A stretch of DNA of 64,000 nt. It comes from Brachycybe producta. Its lineage: Eukaryota > Arthropoda > Diplopoda > Playtdesmida > Andrognathidae. The position numbers and the translations under genes are program-made. Shown piece after piece: positions 43,255 through 55,200 of this stretch (position 1 is its first letter; every line of letters starts with the position of its first letter). The notes beneath the pieces are model-generated. The model saw only the letters and a list, made by a program, of their open reading frames with translations, was not told where the DNA came from and did not search any database. The stretch lies in contig JAUPFP010000002.1 in assembly GCA_036925085.1 (NCBI GenBank), forward strand, positions 7,160,890-7,224,889. The letters are read 5' to 3'.

Positions 43255-46200
43255 GACTTGTGTTGCACAATACATTTTATACAGTGAAAAACTGTTTAAC
43301 AGAAAAAACTGATGAAACAAGAAATCGGATAACACGAAATATATTTTTAGTTTTTTTAAGTTGTTGGTCTCTTCTAACACGAAATTCGTTTAACGCAAAA
43401 ATTATTTCAAGGTCTTTTCCATTTCGTTTTAAATGGTTTTTGGTTCCAAACAATGTGTGCACTTGAAATATTCATCTTCAACAATCCCGTGCAAAAAAAA
43501 AAGGAGTTCAAGATGTAAATATGTCACAAGTGCACACGAATCGTGTGGAACCCGCCCCAAAGTGTCACACACACATATTGATATAAATAAAGCAAATGTA
43601 ATTACGTATATTATTATACAGTAAAATATGACAAGCATTAAGCAAACACATAATACATTGTACATATCTCTTGATAACTGTATTACCACCAAAGAAGTAC
43701 AGAAATGCACAATGTACAAAACCACTAATTTGGTAGCAAATCTACACATTCATCAGTGTTTTCGGCAATGTGCAGAATGGATATGAATATAAACATACAT
43801 TCTGTATGAATATACGTTTTTTTTTAAAAAAAAGACACCCTCCTCCCACACATTTGTATTAAAATTACGAGCTCAAATATACAACAGAAGAAGAAGAAGA
43901 ACGTGACCGTGAAATGCCGACTATAAACTTGGCATTAAAATTGCCTAATGTTTTCTTTAATCAACGTATACTTTTTGTAATGCAGATAAAATAAAAGTAT
44001 GATAATGTCTGAAATTCGGAATTTTTTTAAAAAAAAAATCTGGATTTAATTATAAGCTTTTTATGTAGCTGTCAGTCAGACTTTGCAGACACAACAACGA
44101 AAATTATCTTTTTATATAATACATTTCAATATCACTTCAGGGAATATGTTTATTTTGCTTAATATCATTTAACTTACTTTCCTCCACTTGTTTTTCTTCA
44201 CCAAAAGGAAACTTTTAATATAATATAAAGAGGATAATACGTTTTTGTGTTTAAATGGTAGAAGGAAATTTTTATATACTGTAGTTTGGTAGTTTAAGGT
44301 ATTTGGCCAAGGTTTATAAACACAGAAAAAGGAAAACTAAAAGGAGGAGGACTGAAGATAGAATATATCTAATTTAAATAATTCAATTTTATTTATTTGG
44401 CAGAATGTAGGCAGAAGAAAAAAAAACTGAAATTATTTCAACTTTTTTTTTCTATTTGGGAACACACAGACACATGCAGAATTTCGGTCAGAATATTCTG
44501 ACAGAATATTAAAATGAGGAAATTTTCCGCCAAAAGTGAATGGAAATTTTTTCAAAAATGAGTCTCAACTTTTTTTCCGTTGTAGAATTTTCTGTTCAAA
44601 GGACACCAAAATCTTTAACAAAATCAACATTATGGTTACATCACAATGGAATGAATTCTTATTGGTAAACTGGTTGTGTGCCGTGTTTCTTTTTCTGCGC
44701 AATAGAGGGCACACAGTTTTTCTGTTATAAGTTTGAACACCAGCAACGCAGAAAAAGAAAGAAAAGGCATTTTCTTTTTTTTTTTTTCAGCATGTGTGTT
44801 CTAGGCTTAAAGCAGGCGTTATTCGGACGTATTTTTTATGGCTCCTCTTCCTATTATTTTTCTTTCCTCTCCTCAGCTTTATAAATTCAAAAATGTCCTT
44901 GACGTGTTTTCTAAACGCAAAAGAAAGCAGACTTTATTATTTTTATGTATTTATCTAAAATTTTGTTTTGAGCATTTCTTCCAAGCTGCTGTTTTGAATA
45001 CATGTTTACTAATAATGCCGAGCTATAGTTTGAATCTCTTATTAATTGTTAATATTGTTCATTTAAGTGTAGGCTGTGTTTTTAGTTTTATTTCCGCAAA
45101 TGCCATAAATGAAAAGACAATTTTTCTGACTAAATTTCTTCTTAAGTTTTTACCCTTTTTAGTAGTTAATAAATTAAACCTTGCTTCATTAAGCAAGAAA
45201 ATGAAAATAGTCATTTTATGAAACTACCCACACACAATTAGTTAATTTAATATTCTGCATTTTTAAAGTGGTTTACAATTAAAATGCATTCATGCATTTC
45301 AGATAAATATTTACAAAATTCATGTAAACAGTAACAAAACTTAATTCTTAGAATTTAGATAAGTATGTCTGTGTTTCTGTGAAAATGCTAAAAGTATTTT
45401 TTTATTACAAGATATTTAAAAAAATATACCTTACATCGCAGTTTGAAATTAGGTCTGGTAGCCACCATGGTTGCTTTCTATATGCTAATAAATATGTTGT
45501 CACAAATACATGATTTCATGCCTTGCATTGCTGTTGCATTACTTCATGATGTGTGCCAGACATTACTTGATACAATATTGATTGACTGTCATTAAAAGTT
45601 TATTTTTTAAGATGGTTTGTCTACAGCTGATTTTCGAACTCTTTGATTATTTTGTTTTTCAGAAGAAAAATTAAAAAAAAAACTAGGAAGTGTATCAGAA
45701 ATTAGAAGGGTAGCTTAATCACTTAAGGTTATTTCCATGTTGACATCTTTCAAAATAAACTTTTATAGATAAAAATTTAAAAAACATATTGTCTGCTTAA
45801 AGTTAGGTCATTTTCAATTTAACATGTATAAGATTATTATGAAAGATATTCACGTGAAAATGCCTTTAAATGAGTTAGCTATTCTTCTAGTTTCGAATAC
45901 ACAATGTAATAAACCTCATTGAAGTTTCTCGTCATTTTGCAAAAGATGAGCGTTTCGATGGGCGTTTACCCTTAAAGATATGAAAATATTATTGATAGGA
46001 TTACCTACTAGTCTAGTTTCTAACAAACATTGAATATTTCAAAATGTTCCCTAATGAAATATGTTTATGTGAAAGTTAGTCATCTAGAAATTGTTTTGGA
46101 GGCTAGAAATTGTGTTACAAACATTTTGACGTTAATATTTTTATATTGATTGATTTTTGTTCATGCAATTCAAAATTGTCAGATAAGACTATTTATTGCC

Positions 46201-49200
46201 TGAGAGAGCCTCATGAATATTATTTTTGTGAGAAGGAGAGGGAGGGGGTGGGGGGCTTATATTCCAATGAAATCCTCTTGGGGCCGGATATGAACTGTGA
46301 GCTATATCATTTTGTGGCTCCTGTTCTAAAGGGAATAATAACATAATCTCTGATTAACTGATGGCTTAGTAGTAGTAGAAGAAGAAGAAAAAGAAGAAAA
46401 AAAGCCCTGTTTAAAGTGAACATTCATTTTGAATGGCAATAAAATATTGCTGGTTTCAAGTCGGCCATAAATCTAATAAGAAGAATGGAAACTGAAATTC
46501 AATGTAATTAATAAAGACTATAGAAAACTAAATAAAACATAATAATAAGGACTAAAATACAGCGTTGTCTTTTTAAAAGAAATAATTCGTAATAATGTTC
46601 GTCAGTTTATTGAATGTAACTATTAGAGCTCGGATTTTTATGCAATATCAAGCAAATGTTTCTTAATTTGTGACTCTAGTGACAATTTTAATTTGTAATC
46701 ATCATGATTAGATGAACTGCAATTATGCTTTTTCTAATCAAAAAGACTGATTAGAGGCTAGATGTCTGGTTATGATCAGTTGTCAACTGTAGTCTCTAGC
46801 CTCTAACCAGTATTTTCGATTGATAAAACAATTATTTTTTGATTTAAATAACATTGTTATTTTGCAATTTAGCCTTTGGGCCATAGATTGAGAAACATTT
46901 ACTTTATAATGCATACAAATCCGAGCCCTATTAATTATCATAATGAGTAAATAAAAGAGCTTGTAGAGACAACATTGAAAATCTATGAATAATGAAATAC
47001 CAATAGAAATGGTTTGTGAAATGTGACATACTTTGGGGCTTTTTGTGTGTTAATTTCGTAATGTTACTGAAAAGGTTGAAAGACTTCTAAATCGATAACA
47101 CAAATTGTAACAACGGTTTCATAATTGCAAAAAAAAAGAGGGTCAAGGAGAGGAAGGGAAGAATCACACATGCTGAAAAACCAACAGAAATTAGAAATAG
47201 AAATAAAAAATCTGAATATTTCTGTGAGGTTTTTTTTTTGCAAATGACGCTTCTGTTAAATTCTTTACAAAGTGAAATTCCGTGAGATTTTTTTCAGTGA
47301 AAAAATGCTGAAAAATCACCAGAAAATAGAAATACAAAATTCTGTGTTCTCAAGATGTATATGGCGCTTCTGATAAATGTCTTCAGTGGGATTTTTTTAG
47401 CATTTTTTTTTACATTTTACTTGCTTAAATATGTTTATTTTTTATATTTACACTTTTGCATTGAGATATTAATTATTAAATCACTCACTGACACTTTTTT
47501 TTTGTAAATTTTGAATATAAACAAGGGCTTGAAATATTTTAAAGAAAAATTATGGTTTTTATGTAATTTTTTCGTTGCTTAGACATAGATGAGAGAATTC
47601 AAGTACTTAATTTTTTAGAAGCATCTTTTAAAAGAAAATTAAAGTGGTTTTGAAAATTGAAGAAGATTAAATGAATTGCGTGGTAGCATTTTTTTATGAT
47701 GATATCATCTAAAACAAACTTTTCATGAAAGTTTGAACAAACAATATACCTTTTCCTTTTGAAATATAAATGAAATAGTGGTTGCATTCAGTTCTTAAAC
47801 ACGTATGAAACTGCTGAAACATTTTTTTGAACGCAAAAGAAAGCAGAAATATAAAAGAAACATTTTCGTATTTTTCGAATTTTATTTCTTATTTTCTACT
47901 TTTTTCACACATCAGACAGAAAAAAAAATTCAACTGAAAAATGAATTTGTTTAATTTGAACAATTCAAATTCTATTCATTTGACTGAAATTAGGTAGAAA
48001 AAAAGGTGAACTTATTTTTTTCTGCCACACGAAATCACATTTAATCAGCCAATATCGAGGTATCTTTTAGACTCCTCCTCCTTTATGACTCCTCCTCCTC
48101 CTCCTCATATTTTTAATCTCTCTTCTATAAATTAAACCATGTCTTTGGAAGTGTTTTATTGTAATATATGAGGACCTTTTGATCGCGAATGAAAGCGGAA
48201 AAGTGGAAAAATCTTTTTCTGATTATTTTGATTTCTATTTTAACTACTTTTTTCACACATGTGAGATCCGGGCTTTAGTAATTTAGTTACTTTCGTAATT
48301 TTTAAAACACTCGAATTTTTTTAATATTGCTTCTGAATGGCAAAACAGTCAGCTTATCTAAAGATGTAATACGTAAATTTTTATTTAAATTATGTTTTAT
48401 GAATTTCACTTATTTTTTTAAAACCCCTTTTTTAATGCGTTTGAAATTTTATTTAAATTTTTTTACTTATTTTTTTTTTGTCTTTTCTTTCTTAGATGGT
48501 ATTTTTCACACTGTTGAGATTCTGGACACGTCAGGTTCTCATCATTTTCCAGCTATGCGTGAATTAAGCATCCGATCAAGTCGTGCTTTTGTTCTGGTCT
48601 TTTCTGTTGATAATGAGCAGTCTTTCTACGAAGTTATGGCCATTTGGGAACTCATTATGAAAATTAAAGGTAAAATTCCTCCTCCTCCTCCTCTTCCTTC
48701 TATTCTATCATCATCACCATCATCATGTCTCTTGAACCTCTCTACCAATTTGCCAATTTTGGTCCTTCTTAATCTAGAATTAATGAAATTATGTTCTAGT
48801 TAATTGTTTCTCGAGGGTCACTTCATTTGCTAACTTTGTTTTCTTTTGGGAATATGGTGAAAAATGGGTTTTATCCTATAACCAAGTACGATGGAATTTT
48901 TGTCATTTTTCATTTGCATTCATTTGATTTTTTTGGAGGTCGTTTGTTCGTTAGGGCAGTGGTCTCCAAACTATAGTCTGCGAGCCTGATCCTAACCTTA
49001 AAAGAATTTTATTTGGCCCGCGTATACTTTATTTGAATCATTTTGAAAGATATTGTAAAAAACAAAAATTAGTGTTTCTAATTTGACACCAAATATATGA
49101 CATGTAATTGACATAATAACAATTGTTCACACTTGTTACTAGTCATGACTCAGTTGCGCCACCCTAAGTTTCTTGCAACAAATTTAATTCTGCAACAATT

Positions 49201-52200
49201 AGGTCTTTCGAACTCTTGATTATTCTTTCTTTCAGGTGGGTAATGGGAAGAAACAAGGAGTAGGATAGCTCAATCACTTAAGGGTGTTTTCTGTTGATAT
49301 CTTTCAAAATAAACTTTTTATTTAAGTTTGAAAATTTTCTAAGCGTCACATCTGTTTAAAGTTAGGTCATTTTAAACCCCATCAAAAGCTTATTTTGAAA
49401 GATATCAACATGGAAATTATCTTGAATGATTGAGCTAACATTCTAGTTTTCTAAAACACATTTAAGTTTCTCTTCATTTTGCAACTGATGAACAGAATAA
49501 TCAAGAGTTTTGAGAGGAGATTTGCATTTTCAAACCATCTTAAGTGTTTTCTATTATAATGTGTGAGGACCTTACTTTAAAACGACCTTAATTAAAAGAA
49601 CATGTTTTTTGTAAAAAAAAGGATAGAAGCCCATTGTGTAGATTTATACCAAACTTCGAAAAAACGTTCATTTTGAGCGATATACTCGTATGTAACATAA
49701 AGAGAAAAAAAAAGTATTTTATTCAGTGAAATTAGAATTTTGAATCTAGATACTGCCCCTAAAGGTAGGCAATCACTGCTTGCTTACTATTTATCAGTGA
49801 TTGCCTGTCTCAAGGGGCAAAGCATTCTGAAAATTTTAATTTTACTAATTTTCTAAACTTCGAATATACGTAATAAAAACGGGTTGTTTTTACAAAAGTA
49901 AAACAAATAGAGAATAATGTAAGTCTTTGTCTACTCATGATGATTTCTTATGATGGTTGACAAAAAATCAATAAACTTGTTAAAGGTAGGTAGGTCACAG
50001 GAGAATAATACAGTGCATTGGCTTAGCTTTCTTACGTCACACTCTATCTTTGCTTAAAGCAAGATAAGAAAAATATCTCAAAAAATAAGAACAGCTTGTT
50101 GTGAAAAAAATGAAGAAGCATTCTAAGGTGGTCTGGTTGTATCTATGCAAATTATGTTTTCATATCTTGCTTGAGTGGCAGTGTTCAAATCAGTGACATC
50201 GAATTGTATTAGCGTTGAATTGTGCATGTAGTTGCGTTGAATTGTGCATGTAGTTGCGTTGAATTGCAGTGACAGTGATTTCTTATTTGACATTGATTTG
50301 ATGTGGCGTTGAATTGAAGTTGCAGTGAATTATAGTGGTATTGAATTGTGGTGGCGCTGAATTGTTTGTAGCTTTAAACTAGTGGCGCTGAATTGTATTG
50401 GAGTTGAATTGTTGTTGTGGCTTTGAGCTGTATTCGCTTTGAGCTGCATTCGCTTTGAGTTGTAGTGGCTTTGAGTTGTAGTGGCTTTGAGTTGTAGTGG
50501 CTTTGAGTTGTAGTGGCTTTGAGTTGTAGTGGCTTTGAGTTGCAGTGGCTTTGAGTTGCAGTGGCTTTGAGTTGCAGTGGCTTTGAGTTGTAGTGGCGCT
50601 GAATTTTAGTGGCGTTGAATTGTTGTGGCTTTAAGCTGCAGTGGCTTTGAGTTGTAGTGGCGTTGAATTATTCTGGCGTTAAATTGTTTGTGGCTTTAAA
50701 CTAGTGGCGTTTAATTGTAGTGGAGTTGAATTGTTGTTGTGGCTTTGAGCTGTATTCGCTTTGAGCTGCATTCGCTTTGAGCAGCAGTGGCTATGAGTTG
50801 CTGTGGCGCTGAATTTTAGTGGCGTTGAATTATTGTGGCGTTAAATTGTTTGTGGCTTTGAACTGTATTGCTTTTGAGTTGTAGTGCCGTTGAACTGAAG
50901 CCCCTCAGGTTCAGGAGCAATCATGGATTATCTTATTTTTGTGAGGGTCCCAGTGGCATCCCAGTTTAGAGAGGCTCCTCGGAAAATTCAACATAGACGC
51001 GTGTTTTCTAAATATTCTTCTTAAAAATATTTTTTTTTGCTAAGCAATAAACTAAAAAAAAATTTAAAACAAAATGTTAGCTTCAAGAATAGCTTTCAAA
51101 TTATGTAGTTAATAGATTCTAGTTTATTACCTATGTGACCTTAATACCATTTTTTTTATCTCTCTCTCTTTCTTTTGGCTTGTTTAGTCGTTTAGGTACA
51201 AACATGAAACGAAAATTGGATAAAAAGATTTTTTTTTCGCTTGTTGATATTTTAAGCAGACGTCGATGAACACGAAATTCACATTAGGATTCCACAGTTT
51301 TACCACTTTTCATTTTGTCTATTTATCATGTCTTTCTCTTGCTCTCTTCCTTAACACCTTCTTTTTTTTTGTCCTTTGAGAAACCAAAATAATCAATCAC
51401 GTCATTTTTTTTTAATTTAAAACACAATGACATTTCTTTTGCTTTAATTTTATTTCTTCGAAATAAGAAGAAAAAAAAAGTAAACAATTGTTTTCTTGGA
51501 ACAAAGAAGATTATTTGTGTTGTTGATTTTGTGTAAATTTTGTGCTTGTCTTTTTTTTTCTTTTTGGTATTGTATATGATTTTAGTCGCATATACTGTGT
51601 GCCTGTTTATGTCATTGTGTTGTGTGAATGTTTTATGCATCATTTATAGATTAATTTCTAATTTTCTGCTCTGTATTTTCTTAGTTTTTTAATCGGTTAT
51701 CAACTTATCACACTGGCTATTGTCCACTTAAGATTTATGGCAAAAATTATGTCAAATATTGGCTGTGAATTTTGCATAATTTAATTGCAAAAAAAAAATA
51801 CCACAGATGAGCGTTTTATGCGAGTCATTGTGCAAGAAACCACTGCAAGTCTTGCGAAAGTATTATCACATTGACAATAGCAATTTATTCAAAGACACTT
51901 AGCAGCGAATCTTTTTGTACTGGATGTCCATAAAGTCCTTCTGTAGTTTCAATTTTTAATAACTTCACTTCAATATAAAATATAAACAATCTGTAAAATG
52001 CAACTGAAAAAGGACAATGAAACCACACTCTCTAAACGGTCTTTGTGATAGAATAACAAATGTGATTAGTGCTATAACTGAAACACAACTGCAGAACGTG
52101 TTCGAAGGAACTTCACAAACGTGTTAGCCTTTGTATCCAAAAACATGGTGGATTATGACGAATGTTAACATTTCTATCATTAAAATAGGGTAAAGCTTGA

Positions 52201-55200
52201 ATAAATTGCATTGTATAGATTTGTTATCTTATATTGAAGTGAAGTTATATTAAAAACTGAAACTGTGCAAAGACTTTATGGACATCCTGTATATTGCAGC
52301 GTTTACAATGGCTATTTTTATGCAATAATTTATTGCAAGTAATGAGTCGAATATTGCATACCAATCTTGCACAATGTTTTTCAAAAATTGAAGATCAGCA
52401 TTTTCTGTAAGTCACAAGTGTGTAAGAAACCACTGCAAGTCTTGCAAGAGTATTATCACATTGGCAAATGTAATTTACTCAATAATACACAGCAGTGAAT
52501 CTTGCTGTAAACATTGATAATGGGATTGCTATTTAAGTATGTGAAAAAGTTTGTGATTTTTGGAGCCAGTTGATCAGTTGGCGTTTTTCAGTTCAGTTTG
52601 ATTTTTGGTCCTTTTTTTGGAAAACAAATTAAATCGATAAACATTCCTCTGGTAGAGGGAAGCCTTTCCAGATTTTCTAGTGTTTTTTTCTGGCATTTAA
52701 TTGATTTGAATTGATCAAAAAGGTTCAGCATTTCTCAGAAGTTCCAAAAAGCTACAAAACGTACTAAGATTCAATAATCTTTAAAATTATTAAATTAAAG
52801 AGATTTTAAAGATTATTGAATCCTAGTACGTTTTGAAGCTTTTTGGAACTTCTGAGGAGAATGCTGAACCTTTTTGAGGCCTTTCAGGGCATTTAAACAT
52901 TCATTTTTTTTGGTCCGCATTTGATTTTTTTTTAAATTAATTTGTGAACTTCTAAGGATGTATGGAGCCAGTTTAGCCCCTTTCTGAAGCCATTTCAGTG
53001 TTATTCTATGGCATGAAAACACTTTTTGATTTCTTGGCCCTTTTAATTATAATTTAAAAAAGGGAAACAACAGTTGTGAGCTTTAATGCATGAGGACAAT
53101 ATATTAAAAAGAAAAGATGTAAATGGAAGGGGTTGGGAATGTTAATCACATAATGACGTCAAATTTGTGTGACAAATAATAATCTGTTAAGATTAGAGTT
53201 TTAATTGGGAAGATTTTTGCAACAAAAAAAAAAGCTCAAACCTCTTTTTGTTCTCGGTCTTGAAATTAGCTGTCAACATTAATTTAGAAATTTAGGTCGA
53301 GTTGATGTTGGTTGTCGATATGTTAAATATCAAAGGGGGGAGAGAGAGACCTCCAGTGTTACTTTTGATTATGAATTGTGTTTTCTTTTTTTTATTATTG
53401 ATTTTTCTCTTTATAGGAGCATTATTACATGTCTTCTGTTCAATGTTCGTTTTTTTTGTCTGCGTGTGTGTTTTGTGTTTATTTGCGCGCATGTGTCTGT
53501 CTGTCTGCCTGTCTGTCATTTACCTGTCTCTGTATGTCTTTTGTGTCTCGTGACACTTTCTTTTTAATATGTGTCTGTCTGGATTTCTCTGTTATGTTAG
53601 TTACAATGTGTGTGTGTGTGTGTATGTATCTGACATTTTTTCTAATGTATAAAGTCTTACATTGAGCTCTTTTGTCTCTGATATTGAATCGAATGTATGT
53701 GTTGCAGTAGGTGGGTTTGTGTCTGATATTCCCTCAAATGGGTGGGTTTGTCTCTTGATATTTCTTCAAATGTGTATCACGATAGATGTGTGTTTGTTTC
53801 TGATATTCCCTGAAATGGGTGTGTCAAGTTGGGTGCGTTTGTCACTTACATTCCCTCAATAATTATGTGACACATTGGGGGAGGGGGGGGGTTTGTCTCT
53901 GATATTCTTTAAAATGTGTGTCTCAGATATTTTCTCTGTTGTGTCACTGTCTGAAGCTGATTCCACACGATGGATGTACTTGTCTAAATATTGTCACCTT
54001 GAACCTCCGGACCCAGACGATTCAAGGTGACAATATGTAGACAAGTGCCTGCATCGTTTGTGCGTGGAACTGGAACTGATATTTTCTAAAGGTGTGTGTG
54101 TGTCACTGTCACAAATCGGCCCATTCCATTATTCATCGATTTTTCAATAGTGTTGTGTCACGTTCATAGAAATATACGGACGGGGTCGTCTCATCGCTGT
54201 ATGAATCAGTGAATAACGGAATTTGCAGAAAGTGTCAGTGTGTTTCTGACACTTTCTTCCCATCTGTATCTTTGTATACGTGTTTTTTTTTTTGGAATTC
54301 TGTCTACAGTATGTGTGTCTGCGTGTTCTGATTAGTAAGTGGATTTTTTGAATGTAACTATATGAGGCTTATGATATGTTTAAAAAATAAAATGTTGAAT
54401 ACATGAAATGTTGACATTTTTTATAAGCCTTAGCTTGGAGGCTAAGCAGCTGCTAATCGAATACCTACTCCAATACTATACATCTATAATCATAATAAGT
54501 AAATAACACAACACTGAATGATTACTTCTGAAAAAGGAGCCGTTTACTGTTCAAATAGACGTGTTTTGTATTAAAATCAGTCAGAAGATGACATTTTTGT
54601 TTAAAAAAAATCGCACCATGGTCTCTTTTCTCTCTTTTTATCTTTTCCAAAGCAAATGAAAACGTGATTCAAATAAAAAGACATAATAGCAGTCTAATAC
54701 CAAGTACACACCTGATAATTTAAATGCATTTAAATAATAAACGTGTTCTAGAGAGCCCTCTGTGAAGAGCAAACAAACAATATGTCGAATTTAATTTATT
54801 CAGTTAATAATCTGAAAATATTGTGTATAAACTATTGACAAAAAATATTGATTTAGTATTTCAATTTAAAATATTAATATTAAAAGTCAATTTTTATTTG
54901 TGTTTATGTGTATTTGGATTCCGTATAATTCACCTAAACACATTTAATTTGAATTCATTTAACTCATGACTGTGTACAAGGTATAAGGAACTCTTTCTCT
55001 TTAAGGTGGTTCTAAAGTGTAAATGTTTAATATTTTAAGCTTTCTCTTCAACTCTGATTATTCTGTTATTCAAGTGCTAAAGAAAAGAGAAAGTTGAAAG
55101 TGTTTTAGAAACTAGAAGAGCAGTTCAATCACTTAAAGCGGCGATCACTTTGGCAATATTTAAAGCGAGATGCACTGCATTGTGTCCTGCTTGAATTAAA

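Noticed and set aside
43129-43380. Poly-Ile frame
   Set aside because: Translation of the (TAA)n microsatellite.
48327-48495. In-frame extension upstream of Ras-like exon 2
   Set aside because: Lies before a strong TTTCTTAG acceptor; the extension is Phe-rich intron translation and does not fit the Ras fold.
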